Positions 34,200 to 46,707 are shown, counted from the first letter of the stretch. The stretch is DNA of 64,000 nucleotides from Paulownia fortunei (GCA_019321725.1 CM033116.1:15629420-15693419), one strand, 5' to 3'. Numbers and translations are program-made. Notes: generated by a model from the sequence alone, not told the origin.

Positions 34200-37044
34200 A
34201 GGTGTAATGTTGCAATATATACTTGAAAGTATCTACTTGTGAATCTTGGTAATTTGATAGTGGTTGTTCTAGGCATATGACTAGTAATAAATAATTTATC
34301 AAACTTTCAAAGTATTGAAAAAGGTTGTGTGACTTTTGGGGATGGAGTGTTTGGACGAATTCTTGGTAAATGTACACTTGATGTGAAAGGTTTATCTAGG
34401 GTAAAGAATGTGATATTGATTGAAGGCCTTAAGACAAACTTGATTAGTATTAGTCAATTATGTAATCAAAATATGTTCGTTCGTTTTACAAAAGATTTAT
34501 GTCAAACTTTCAAAGTATTGAAAAGGTTGTGTGACTTTTGGGGATGGAGTGCTTGGACGGATTCTTGGTAAATGTACACTTGATGTGAAAGGTTTATCTT
34601 GGTAAAGAATGTGATATTGATTAAAGGCCTTAAGACAAACTTGATTAGTATTAGTCAATTATGTAATCAAAATCAGTTTGTTCGTTTTACAAAAGATTTA
34701 TGTCAGATTTTTTATGATACTAACTGTTATGTTATGACAGGTAAAAGGTAGCAAATAATTGTTACTTGCTAGAGTATTAGATGACCTATTTGAATATCAC
34801 ACATAATGAGACTAAGATTTGGCACTAGAAACTTGGACACTTAAATTTTAAAAGCTTAACTAAACTTGTGAATATAGGTGCAGTTTTGGGAGTGCCAAAA
34901 CTGAGTAAGAAAAAGGATGGTGTTTGTGGTCCGTGTCAATTGGGCAAAAGAAACGTGTGTCCCATCCCATGTTCCAACATGTAGGTACATCATGAAATTT
35001 GGAACTCTACACATGGATCTAATGGCTCCTATGCAGGTTGAAAGCCTTGGTGGTAAGAATACGTGTTTGTTTGTGTAGATGATTTCTCTAGGTATACTTG
35101 GGTTGACTTTTTGAGAGAGAAATCTGACACTTTTCATGTCTTTAAGAAACTTTGTGCAATATTAAAAACTGAGAAAAATAGTGAAATTAGTTAAATTATT
35201 AGGATTAGAAGTGACCATGGGAAGAAATTTGAAAACACTGATTTTGCTAATTATTGTGATACGTATGGTATAATCATGAGTTTTTAGCCCCTAAGACTCC
35301 TCAACAGAATGGTGTGGTTGAGAGAAAGAATAGGACTTTGCAAGAAATAGTTCGAGTCATGCTCAACTTTAAGAATATGACTCGAAAGTTGTGGGCTGAA
35401 GCCATTAGTACTGTTTATTATATATCTAACAAAGTTCACTTGAGACATGGTTCTGGTAAGACTTCTTATGAAATCTGAAAAGGTAAGAAACCAAATCTCA
35501 AATATTTTCATGCATTTGGTGCTAAGTGTTTTATACTTAATGACCGTGAATATTTGGGAAAGTTTGATGCAAAGAGTGATGATGGAGTTTTTATCAGATA
35601 TTCGACTAATAGAAGAGCTTATCCTGTGTTTAACTTGAGGACTCAAGCTGTGATGGAATTTTCTAATGTGGTAAAGAAAATTGACAGTCTGACTGAGGAA
35701 GCAAATAATCAACTGTACTCTTCAAAGTCAGAGGAACAAAATATTCACTCTAATGTTCCATCTATTGTTCAGATCATGTGATAACATCGAATGGAACAAA
35801 TAGTTATGATGAGATAAATTTACCCAGATGGGACCCACATTCCATAATTCAAAAAAGATAATCCTTCAAATCAGGTAATTGGAACCCCTACTGATGGGAT
35901 GAGGACAAGGAAAAAGTCTAAGCTCAATTATAGAGACATGGTGAGGTATGTTTGCTACACTTCCTCTATTGAACCAAAAAATATTAATAAAGCTTTGAAA
36001 GATGAATTTTGGGTCAATGCTATGAGAGGAATTATGTTAATTTGTTAGGAATGATGTATGAACTCTAGTTCCTAGACCTAAAGACTCTAATGTAATAGGT
36101 ACCAAATGAACCTTTAAGAATAAAAAAACTGATGAGTTTGGAAATATTACAGAAAACAAAGTTAGGCTAATTGCATAAGGTTATAAACAAATTAAGGAAA
36201 TTGATTTTGATGAAACCTTTTCCCCCGTAGCTAGGTTAGAGTCTGTTAGGTTACTTTTGGTTATTGCATTAAATATACACAAAACCTAGTGAATAAATTT
36301 GGACTGAAGAAAACCAAACATATTAGAACTCCTATGGCACTAATGAATATTGTCCAAAGATGATGTTGGAACATCTGTTGTAACATCACTGTACAGAAGC
36401 ATGATTGTAAGTCTTTTATATTTTACTATTTCTAGGACTGATATTTGTTTTAGCGTAGGTGTTTGTGCTAGGTACCAATCTGATCCTAAGGACTCACATC
36501 TGAAAGTAGTTAAACGGATCATTAGATATGTGAATGGTACATCTGACTATGGCATATGGTATTCCAAGGATACTAATTCAAATCTTGCAGGTTATTATGA
36601 TACTGACTAGGCTAGTGGCGTGGATGATAGGAAAAGCACATCAGGTTGTTGTTTCTTTCTTGGTAATAATCTAATATCTTGGTTTAGTAAGAAACAAAAT
36701 TGTGTATCCTTATATATTGTTGAATCTCAGTATATTGCATGTGGGAAGTATTATTCACAACTCCTATGGATGAACTAAATGCTTGCTGACTATGGAATTG
36801 TGCAAACTTCAGTGTGTTTTGTGATAACCTAAGTGCTATAAACATTTCTAAAAATCCAGTACAACACTCGAGGATAAAATACATCGACATATATCATCAC
36901 TTTATTAGAGAGTTAGTAGAAAGTAGAATTGTGATAATGGATCATATAACAACTAAAAATCAATTGGCTGACATCTTTACCAAGGTTATTGATGTACAGA
37001 GATTCACTGCATTAAGAAAGTCCTTGAGTATTTGCATTTTTTGA
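34200..37044 (+). pseudogene. Sirevirus pol (protease, integrase, partial RT, RNase H), broken
   Basis: Protease motif FDSGCSRHMT (DSG at 34256-34264). Integrase: LGHLNFKSLTKL and CGPCQLGKR of the GAG-pre-integrase zinc region, DDFSRYTWVDFL (about 35070-35110), then TPQQNGVVERKNRTLQE (about 35290-35345). The RT start FSPVARLESVRLLLVIA is followed at about 36285 directly by KFGLKKTKHIRTPMA, so the whole catalytic core with the YVDD box is deleted. RNase H continues with YRSMIVSLLYFT, DRKSTSGCCFFLG and ITTKNQLADIFTK. Stops and frameshifts are numerous, and a 203-bp tandem duplication sits in the protease-integrase spacer. Confidence 0.9.
34301..34706 (+). repeat. 203-bp tandem duplication in Sirevirus pol
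   Basis: AAACTTTCAAAGTATTGAAA starts at 34301 and again at 34504. The copies differ at only a few bases (AAAAAGG versus AAAAGG, GTGTTTGG versus GTGCTTGG, TCTAGGGTAAAG versus TCTTGGTAAAG). The duplication repeats the DFWGWS/VTFGDG segment after the protease active site. Confidence 0.92.
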
Positions 37045-37421
37045 TTGCATGTTCAGTCTGTTGTTGGAACACCATATTGCATAGTGTGACATGTAGATTA
37101 TGTTTTAGCACTATGTTAGGACATAACTGATAGGACTTGGTTTTTATTTGTTGATTCATGCATCTCGTGCATAATAGACATATCCTTTTAGGATTTTATT
37201 TTAATTTTCTCGTGCATCAATAATTGGATAGATATGAAAGTTATTTGATTACTAAGTTGGTACAAATCTGATTTATCTAAATCCCTATTTCTTAGACTCC
37301 TAATGCAAGTGAAAAACTTATGTTTGGTGGAGGAAGATTACTCCAAAAGTTGACCGGATTTGAAAATATTTTTTGCACTTAAGGACTCTTCCATTTTGGT
37401 GGGAAATTATTTTCTTTAGCG

Positions 37422-37472
37422 TATAAATAAGACTTTTAATCATACTGTTGTTCTATCACTAGCAAACCCTAG
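37422..37472 (+). promoter_or_regulatory. Candidate internal promoter (TATA box and telo-box) before the env-like frame
   Basis: TATAAATA lies at 37422-37429, and AAACCCTAG, the plant telo-box found in many 5' leaders, at 37464-37472. The env-like start codon is at 37552. The spacing would put transcription start near 37455. This is an inference from motifs only. Confidence 0.45.
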
Positions 37473-37551
37473 AATTACAGCCGTAAAAATTTCCTCAACC
37501 ATTTTTACTCTTCTTTTCTACTTTCTCTCTTGTTCTTATATTTGTTCTAAC

Positions 37552-39387
37552 ATGGCAGGATCACAAGAAGAAACAATAGCCTAACTAAAAAGGCTAAAAG
37601 GGGAAGACAATATGTTGCTACCGCCAGTACACCTACGATACCAAAAATTCCTCTAGAGCCAGAGGTTGATGTCGTGCCCTTAGCTATTGAATATCCACCA
37701 CTAGAAATTGCATCTGAAGCTCATAAAGATGCACCGATTACTGAAGAAGAACAAGTTAATGAACCTGTTCAAGGAAGTTCTTCATTCCATACTCCAGCCA
37801 CATCACTTGCCAATACCAATGAAATAGCTAAAACATTGATGGACTTTCAACAAAGGCAAAGCACTGAACCTATTGGAGAGGAAGGTCACCCTGTTCTGGA
37901 CTTTGTTCCTCAACCTACTACCCGTACCTCCACATCCTTTGATTCTGTGGAATTCACAGTGCAACAAGGTTACTAGTGGTGTTCACGTTCTAATAAAAGG
38001 ATGAACAACACAAATTCCAGTTACTTTTGGACCTGATTCTAATGACCATCTAGAAGAATTCAATCCTCAAGGTAATATTCATGTCTCTATTTCTAATAAT
38101 TCTTCTGATAAATCTGCTTGAGGAGATGAGATGGTGTTGAAAGTGACAGAATTGAGGTAAGCAAAGCTGTATCTCATAAATTTTATTCTGATTATGCAAA
38201 GGAAATGTGGGAATTCATTTCTTAATAGAAACTGTGGTTTGAAAGGTAAGTTAGGATGAGTGATTCTGAGGATCGAGGCTTGGATTCAATTTTGATTGAT
38301 ATGTAGTTGATTGGTTCTATCAAAGACATTAAACCTTATGTTCCCAAGGTTGTTAAGAAATTTTATTGCAATCTGCATTCTGACATTAGCAAGGTTGATT
38401 CTGGTAAATTTGGCCATATTTATGTTAGGGGTAAGGTTTACTTTTTTTCTGCTTAGATGGTGAATGAATATTTGGGTACCCCTCAGGTTGAATTTGTTAA
38501 GTTACCAATAGATTTTGATGTGATTATTAGGGATTTGACTGGAGGTAGTTTAAATGTTTGGCCTAGAAATTCTTCTACTTTTTCTGCTGCCAAATTGACT
38601 CTTAAATATACCATTTTTCATAAGGCAGTAGTGACTAATTAGACTCCAACAGCTAATCACACAGTGACTGTTAAGGATTAGGCTATGTTGCTTTATTGTA
38701 TTGGGACTGGGCATCCTTATGACCTAAGCAGGCATATCATGAGAATAATTGCTAAGCATGCTAAGGTTAAGATTACTGCTGGTCATTTACCATTCTCTTA
38801 TCTAATTTACAATATGTTAGTTTCTCAAGGCTTTAAAAAGCTTAGGACAGAATAGTTTGAATACCTAGAGTTGATTACTTTATTTCTACCAAGCATGGTA
38901 AGTTTAAGGGACATCTAAATGATTTGCCCACTCATGTTCCATCTTCTGTTGGAACACAGTCTGGAATATCTGTTGCTCTATCCTCTTCTGAGGATCTTTT
39001 AGGCTATTTAGAGAGACAGTTACTTATAACAAGACAACAAATTAAAAAAGGGCAAGTTAAGGAGAAAAAAAGTTCTACATCTTATTGCCCAACTCAAACG
39101 CTCTACTTCCCAAGCTGCTACTACTACTGAACTAATTCCTTTGGATAGTTCTGGTTCTGCTACTCAAGCTTTTGGTCCTTGGCATTTTTGGCCAAAAATG
39201 GGGAGTCAGTTGTTGCTATTGCAGGGGCTGTAGAAGTGGGGACTTTGGTGCAAGGGAAGTTGATGCAGGGGGAGTTCATGCTAAAACTGGAGTTGGAGTT
39301 GCTGCAGAGATTGGAAGAGAAACATTGGTTGTTGATACTCAACAGGTTGATGAAGGAATACTGAAGCTGATAAGGAAGATTGATTAA
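37552..39387 (+). pseudogene. Env-like third frame of the Sirevirus-like element (broken)
   Basis: It starts MAGSQEET at 37552, with a basic run (TKKAKRGR in a shifted frame) and an acidic, Pro/Ser/Thr-rich stretch (about 37674-37976). A conserved central block follows: FGHIYVRGKVYFFS (about 38409-38450), NEYLGTPQVEF, LTLKYTIFHKAV and LLYCIGTGHPYDLSRHI (about 38685-38740). This block resembles the domain often labelled putative plant transposon protein or envelope-like protein, found downstream of pol in Sireviruses and some gypsy groups. It has many stops, for example TAG at 38455 and 38640. Its biochemical role is unknown even in intact copies. I see no convincing transmembrane helix or signal peptide here. 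Confidence 0.7.
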
Positions 39388-39729
39388 AGCTTTGTTATTT
39401 TTGATTGATGATGCGATTATGCGATTAAAACTATTTAATTGTTTTTAATGTTTTGAAGTTTTTGTTTGTTTTGCTAGGAGAGGCATTTTAAAAGTAAAAT
39501 CTCTGCCTGTAATAGTGGTAGACTTTTTGTTAGTTTTGATTGCCCCTGAATATTGTTTTATCTGCCTTAGTATGTTATTCAATATCATGTTTAGTTTCAT
39601 GTTCAAACATAGGTATTGCGAACTAAATTGCTTATATGATATTTCTTGATGGAACATGCATACTTGAACCTATTTTCAAATACTAAGGTAAGATTGTTGA
39701 TTTTGACAAGAAATGCCAAAGGGAGAGAT

Positions 39730-40813
39730 TGTTAAGTCCGTGAGACTTATTCATTTAATTGGCATTATTTGATCAAATCGGTTAGTTTAATTTATTAAGT
39801 CTTCTAATTAAAGTAGGTTATGTTTTCCATATCTAACAAGAGTTTTAATTCTAAACTAACTCTTGTTTATTTGTTTTCTTGTAGGAATCAAACTTTTCTA
39901 CTTATGATATTGGATTGATTTATTAAAAATAAGCTTGTAGTATTTATGGAAATAAATTTACAAGAAGTATTTTAATAAATCTATGTCCAATTAGAAGAAA
40001 CAAGAGTTATTATGGACTTACCTTATTAAGAGGAGACTTGGTATATTTCCTACCATTCCAAGTAGACGTGATTTATTATTTAGAGTAGAATGTAATCTTG
40101 AATTCCAAGATTCAAAATTATTTACGGTTGTACATAGAAGAGTTTTGAAATGAAAGTCTTTGTAATAGACTTGGAATCTTTCTATGTATTATTTTAAGAA
40201 TCAACTAGAGTAGTTTGTGTATTTAAACACAAACACATGATAGTTTAAGCTGTTGAATTTCAAAAAGAAATCCAGAGAATAAAGGCAACTGATTCCCTTT
40301 CCAGTGTTCATCAGAGATTGTGATTGAAGTTTGAATTTTAAGCCAGCACTGGAGATTTAAGTCTATTCCAAACTATATTGGAACAACGCATTGAACATCC
40401 TTTAGGAGAAGAAGGTGAGTTCTCGAGAGAGAGCACTCTGCTATTTGACGGTAGTCCATGTTGAAGGGAGTTCAAGAGACAGATTCAAGTCAATGAGATC
40501 TCATAAATAAGTCCATTAGTGAAGCAATATAAGAATGATATCAAAACAAGGAGGAAGTATTTGGTTTTGTTTTATAAGTTCAATTATTGTATTGTATTAA
40601 ACTTTACTTTATAGTGGATTATTTTCTCTCTGGGCGTTACCTCGAGGAGTAGGATATTTGATATTTGAACCTCGTTAAAATTACTAGTGTCAATTTTAAA
40701 TTCTATTGTACATTTCGTTTCATGTTCTAATCTTTGTTCAAATATTAATTAGAACATAACGAATCTGGTATGTTGTTTAATCGAACTAATTAAGACAACA
40801 ATAAATTCTAACA
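39730..40813 (+). repeat. 3' LTR of the Sirevirus-like element
   Basis: 1084 bp, from TGTTAAGTCCGTGAG to TAAATTCTAACA. It is preceded by the purine tract AAAGGGAGAGA (39718-39728). Confidence 0.88.
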
Positions 40814-41029
40814 TTTCTGAATGAATCGGATCGAAGCTTGGAGAGGAGGGCTCACAGATTTTGAAAGCATCACAAGAAAGAAGAATAATATTTTTTTATC
40901 AGGTTATATTTTCTGAAACTCTTAACGTTATATAATAAATTATTTAGAACTAATTAAAATTATGTATTCATACAATTGTACTAATGTATGAAAAAAATTA
41001 TTATGTCTGATGCCACGTTTTTTCATTGC

Positions 41030-42035
41030 CCTCAATTTGACTGGATACAAATTAAGTTTTTTTACAACATGTCTTCCATTCCCACCTTGCAAATAATTCA
41101 ATGAAAAGTTGCACTATTGAGTCCCTTAGTTAAAAAATCTACTGTTTAACTCCTTAAAGGCACATAAGGCATGCCAATCAGACCTTTTCTAGCTTTTTCT
41201 TGGTGAAGTCTATCAATATCGATATAATTCTTCCTATAATGTTGTATTGGATCATGAACTATGTTTATTGCCAACTTATTATCACAATACAGCTTCATAG
41301 GTCCTTCCTACTTGATTCTCAGATCATGAATAATCTTCGGGCATAATAGTTCACACGTTCCTTGGACTATTGTTCAACACTAGACTTTGCCACCCACATT
41401 TCGCTTTTTGCTCCTCCACATTACCAAGTTTCCACCAAGAAACATGCAGTAACCAAATGTTGATCTCATGTCCACTGATCAACCTGTATAATTTGAATGT
41501 GTGTATACTTCTAAGGTGAGATCATTTTTCCTTTCGAATATAACTCTATTCTCAGGACTACCATTCAAGTACTGTAACACACGGTAGACAGCTTATAGGT
41601 ATGTCTCTCTTGGGTCAGCATGGATGACTAATCATGCTTACTGAGTATGCCATGTCTGGCCAAGTATGAGCAAGATAGATGAGTTTTCCTATCAATCTTT
41701 GATACATCTCCCTACTGATAGCTATTTTTTTTCCATGAGATGAAAACTTCCTATCTTGAGTATGGAAATTCAATTCAAAGGACACTTCAATCTTCCAAGC
41801 TCCTTTATCTCAAATTCTTTAATCAAACACTATTTCAGATCTTGTTTCTTCTTTTCATCATTTTTTGTGATGATGATATCATCAACTTATACCAAGAGGG
41901 CTATTACTCCCCTAATGGCCTAATATTTGATAAAACGAGTATGATCTCCTTAACTATGTCTATATCCAGTTGCTTTCATCACTGTTGCAAATCTCCAAAA
42001 TCAGGCTCTAGGTGATTACTTTAGTCCATATATGG
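41030..42035 (-). pseudogene. Minus-strand Ty1/copia RT-RNase H fragment
   Basis: Read on the minus strand from about 42035 downwards: an YGLK-SPRA-FWRF segment, KATGYRHS, HTRFIK, then *VDDIIIT (41878-41889, where the first residue of the YVDD box is a stop), KNDEKKKQDLK, CLIKEFEIKELGRLK, and finally RNase H tail pieces (KGLIGMPYVPL, TVDFLTKGLNSATFH, IICKVGMEDML at about 41060). These match the conserved order of copia pol. Stops replace expected Gln and Trp codons. It faces opposite to the elements on both sides. Its 3' LTR may be the host repeat that holds the gypsy and Sirevirus insertions. Confidence 0.8.
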
Positions 42036-42769
42036 CCAATTCACCCTAAAAGACTTGCGTTGTTTAGCATGAGCAATAAGTGCAACTAATTTTGCATTTT
42101 TCATCTATCTACAATCAATCTCAAGTGAGACAATTTTTAGTGAACATTGATATAATAAATGATATCACGAGAAGCTCAAATAGCAACTTAAAGATAACTA
42201 GAACTTATTGATTGTGAATGAGCTCATATTTAAAAAATAGTGCTCAAACTCTTTGGGTAGAATTTATATTTGCAACTTAAATAAATTAATATGCATACAT
42301 TTAGCTTGATCCATAATACATTATTGGTGTCCAAGTTGTGATAATGTTGGGCAACTTATCGATTTTCATGCTCAATTTGTTGTGGTGAAGTGATCTAAGA
42401 TATCTAATTAATTAATTAATTGTATTTAATATAGGTACTAATCCAATATTTTATTTTATTATATTTTATATCGAATGACAGATTTTGGATGGGAATAATC
42501 TCCCATTGAGTTAAAAGACATAAAAAAAATATATTAGTCCTAAATAAAGTAATAATGTTAGTCCATATAATTAATCAATCACACCAAAAAAAAAAGAATA
42601 AAAAATATTTAGAGAATCAACCTCACACAGGATAAATAATTCCATAGATAATATTTCTCAACCTGTTTTGTCTAAGCGAGGTGCAAAACAATTAATCTCA
42701 TCCTCCCAAATTCACACTTGCCGTATGACAAGATCTTCTTCAAATTGTTATGTGGTTCCTAATACGTAA
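42036..42769. other. Non-coding gap between the copia remnant and the LINE
   Basis: AT-rich, with TTAATTAATTAATTAATTG at about 42402-42420. A faint reading QDLLQ-like segment just before 42770 could be the very end of a LINE ORF1, but I cannot support it. No other feature was recognised. Confidence 0.4.
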
Positions 42770-45700
42770 ATGAAGATATTTGTATGGAATATTCAAGAAA
42801 TCGGTAATAACTTAGCTCAACGGATGCTTAGACAATTATGCAAGAAGAAGTGGCCTGATATTATGGTAATTCTTGAACCTAAGATTAAATTGATTGATTC
42901 TAGATGTATGGCTCAAAATTTTGGTTTTTCTGAGGGGGTCTACATTGTATCTGATCATATTTGGATATTTTGGAAAGAAGGATTTATTCTCCTTTAATTC
43001 TAAAGCCTATTTTTCTACTTTTTGTTTATGCTAAGTGTACTCGTGCTTTATGTATGGAATTGTGGGAGGGTTTGAGGGACGTAGATCATGGTTCGGACCC
43101 ATAGATGGTTGTATGGGACTTTAATATTACTCTTCAGGCTTCTGAATGTAAATGGAATGTAACAATCTAACTAAAGTTAATGGAGAATTTTTCAAATATG
43201 ATGCTTGATTGCTCACTTATAAATGCGGGGTTTGTTGGCTCACAATTTACATGGTGTAGCAATCGGTTGTGGGAAAGATTAGATCAAGCTTTAATTTCCC
43301 TGGCTTGGTCTGACATATTTGCATTAACTAGTGTCAAAAATTTTGCTCGTAGGCACTTCAATCATATCCCTTTAATGGTTACCTTAGATAGGCAGTAGAA
43401 TAGGTTCCCTCCCCATTTCAGAGCATAGACTTCCTATTCGAATTTCTTGCATTCAGTTAAAGAAATCTAGAATTTATGATCTATAGGGGTATGTATGGAA
43501 CACAACAACGGTTATTTATAGTCAAGAAACATCTTAAATGGTAGAATAAGTCTATTTTTTGAAATGTACTTGATAAAGTGGAAGAAGCACAAATGCAGCT
43601 AGAAGAAGCAGAACATTTATTTGGTTCATACACGTCGGATGTCCACCTTTTTGGAAATGAAAAGAAGGCACAATTGGCTCCGACATTATCTAATGAGGAG
43701 TCTTTTTGGCGATAAAAATCAGCTTGCAAATGGTTGCAAAATGGGGAACATAACAACAAATACTTTCATTCAATTGTGAAAAAATGCAGACAAAAATCTA
43801 AGGTACATCATATAGAGGAGGATGGGAAGGTAATTTAGATTCTGATGTGGTAGCAAAATATTTCAAAAAGTTGCTTACTGGTGGGGAGGTTAATTTTGAA
43901 GCCTTAGATTTTGCTTGCATTAAAACGGTATTATCTGATGAAGATGGCAGGATATTATCTTTAGCTCCAACGACTAAGGAGATAAATGAAGTAATTTTTA
44001 GCATGAAAGGTTTTTCTCTCTCTTTTTTCAAACTTGTTGGGAATTCATTGCAATGGACATGGTAGAGTCTTGTTTGGAATTTTTTAGTGGCGTGCCGATG
44101 ATAAGAAGTTTCACCACCACTTCCATTGAATTGATCCCAAAAAATGATTTCCCAAAAAATTGGAATGAATACCGCCCTATCAATTTATGCAATATCATAA
44201 ACAAAATATTTTGAAGCTATTGTTGAATTAACTTTCAGTGGTACTTCCTAAGCTTATCTCTCCAAATCAAAGTGGATTTTGTGTCAGGGTGTTTACTTGG
44301 TGATAACATCCTTTTAGCATAAAGACTTACGCAATGTATTGATTGAAAAACTACGGATGCTACTATTGTCTTCAAACTAGACATGATAAAGGCATACGAT
44401 ATAATTCAATTACCTTTCTTATTTGAGATGTTAAGAAAGTTTGGGGTTTCAAACCAATAGATCCACCTTATTAGGAATCCAATTGAGAATTAATGGTTCT
44501 CGATCATTTTGAATGGTGGCTCAGCAGGCTTTTTTAAATCCACAAGAGGATTATGGCAAGGTGACCCCCTCTCCCCGACTTTATTTATTTTAGTTGCATA
44601 AGTTTTTATCGAGGGGGTTGAATGAGCTCTTTACTCATCACTCAGTGTTGTGTTATAATGCATTGTGTGGTTGTTTTGTATCATATCTCGCCTATGCCGA
44701 TGATGTGATAATCTTCACTCAGGCTAATAAGAAGGGTATACGATTATTGATGAAATTTTTATACTGGTAGGAAAGAGTTCATGGACAACTTATCAGTTCA
44801 GCAAAGAGCTCCTTTATTGCTAGTAAACATGTAGGGGCATTGAAATTACAATAGATCAAAGGATATAAAGGGTCATATTTGCTAAATTGGCAATTACTTA
44901 TCTTGGAGCTCCCCTTTTCAACAAAAAGAAGACAAATGCATTATTTGATAGAATAATTAGTAAAATGAAGAATAGGATTTTAGGCTGGTAGAAGAATATG
45001 ATATCACATTGTGGAAGGCTAGAGTTAATTCATAATGTGCTGGGATTAATGTCTATTCATATCTTGCAAGTTATGTCAGCACCTAAGATGGTCTTCAATC
45101 ATGTGGAGAGACTTCTATGTAGATTCTTTTGGGGTTCATCTGAAGGGCATACCCATAATCATGGGGCCTCATTAAAGAAATTATGCTATAAGCTTGAGGA
45201 ATGAGGTTTGGGTGTTAGACAATTACAAGATATTTCTATGGCTTTCTCTTTCAAGATGTGGTGATATTTAGGATTTATAGCAAGTATTGTGCTACTACTT
45301 ATTTGATTGTTGCGAAGTGTAAGACATATCAGGCTCAAGTTTGGAAGTAGTTGTGCAGTGTTAGGGATGTTGTAGATAAACATATATATTGGAGTATCAA
45401 TGTAGGTAATTCGTCCTTTAGGTATGACTAGTAGTGTGATATTGGTCCTCTGTATCAAGTTGTTGGTTTAAGGGTAGCTAATTCATGGCAACTTTCAATT
45501 TTTGGGCAAGACGGTGAGTGGAATTCTCAATTTCTTGGGAGTTTATTTCCAAGTCATATTGTCGAACATATTGTGTGAATTCTAGCAGCTAGTATCCTGA
45601 CGTTCTAGATTGGAAATTGACTGCCAATGGGCATTTTTTATTGAAATCAGCATGGCAGGAGATAAGGTAACCTAGAAGTGAGAATATAGTTTTCTAAAGT

Positions 45701-46707
45701 ATTTGGAATCGTATATAACACCTACAAATTCAATGTTTCTTTGTAGACTGTTCAAAAGATGGCTTCCAATTGATGATACTATGATTGAAAGAGGATTTGA
45801 GTTGGTTTTTATTTGCTAATGTTGTCGGGGATATATGGAGAGCTACACATCTTTTTATTCAAGGTTTGGTGGCTGCATTTTTTTGGAGATTTTTTGGATC
45901 ATATTTTAATATTATATGTCCAGATACATAGTTTGTTAGCAATCTGCTTCAATTTTGGTGCTCATCTACTAAATACTAATGTCATATACACCATATTATT
46001 CCACTACTGATATTTTGGCATATTTGGGCTGCTCGAAAAGATTCAAAACACAAAGGAATCTAAATGAATTGCAACCGTATTCTTGGTAATATTCTTTAGA
46101 ATATTAATCATGCTCAAACGATAAATGTCTTGGGATATAATTTTTGGAAAAAAGGACGTAAACATTGATGTTGGATTGGGATTTAAGGTGTTTGAAGAGG
46201 AATGTCTGATGATGAGGCATGTTAGATAGCTTAAATTATCCCCTGGATGGTTTAAGTTAAATTGTGATAGGGCTAGTCATGGAAATCTAGGACCTTCAAC
46301 ACTGGGTAAAACCATTAGAGATAGTTCTAGGGTTCCAATCTTTGCATATTTTGATTTCATTAAGCATGCCATTAATACATATGCAGAGTTGTATGCATTA
46401 ATGGAGGGACTTAATTTTTGTTTCCACATAGAATTATGCAATGTCTGGATTGAATTAGATGCGCAAGTTATAATACAAGTTCTTAATGGTATTAATCCAG
46501 GATATTAGCAGCTCAACTCCTTGCAATCCTCTCCTTGCTAAATTTCACAAGCTGGTCTAGTGCATGAAAGTTAAAATTGCACATACTCTAAGAGAAGATA
46601 ATCAGTTTGTCGACTTCTACCAAACCTTGGATATGATATGCAACAATCAAGATTTTAGCTACTGTATGACTTTCCATATGAGATGAATGGATATTTAAGG
46701 CTTGATC
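42770..46707 (+). pseudogene. LINE ORF2 (endonuclease, reverse transcriptase, RNase H), broken
   Basis: APE-type endonuclease start MKIFVWNIQEIGN at 42770, then CSLINAGFVGSQFTWCSN and LWERLDQAL (about 43210-43300). RT: PKNWNEYRPINLCN (about 44152-44195), [31 protein letters not shown] and the catalytic YADD at 44693-44704. A zinc-binding RVT domain follows (WKLTANGHFLLKSAW, about 45608-45655; HLFIQGLVAAFFWRFFGS). The C-terminal RNase H starts WFKLNCDRASHGNLGPS (about 46248-46298) with AELYALMEGL. Stops and frameshifts occur throughout; the element is dead. Confidence 0.88.

Larger units (their letters stand above)
33181..40813 (+). mobile_element. Ty1/copia Sirevirus-like retrotransposon with env-like frame (decayed, deleted)
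   Basis: Bounded by LTRs that start TGTTAAGTCC and end TTCTAACA (inverted TGTTA/TAACA termini). The gene order is gag fragment, protease, integrase, RT/RNase H, then an extra env-like frame. The 3' LTR is preceded by GCCAAAGGGAGAGAT, the purine tract style of Sireviruses. The 5' LTR stops at 33687 and runs straight into gag coiled-coil sequence, so the rest of the LTR, the primer site and most of gag are lost. The flanking bases (TACCT left, TTTCT right) do not give a clean target duplication. It is non-autonomous and dead. Confidence 0.88.
19341..41025. mobile_element. Degraded host repeat (probable copia LTR) split by two younger insertions
   Basis: Three non-contiguous pieces seem to belong together: 19341-19481 (starts TGTTGGGATAATG, like a copia LTR terminus), 31968-33180, and 40814 to about 41025. 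The first two are certainly contiguous before the gypsy insertion, because the gypsy target duplication ATATC joins them. The second and third flank the Sirevirus-like element. Read together (...GGAGGCTTGAATTAAAAG / GAATCGGATCGAAGCTTGG...) they look like an LTR transcribed region, but this join is my inference. The right border is placed just before the minus-strand copia pol remnant, to which the repeat may belong. Confidence 0.4.
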
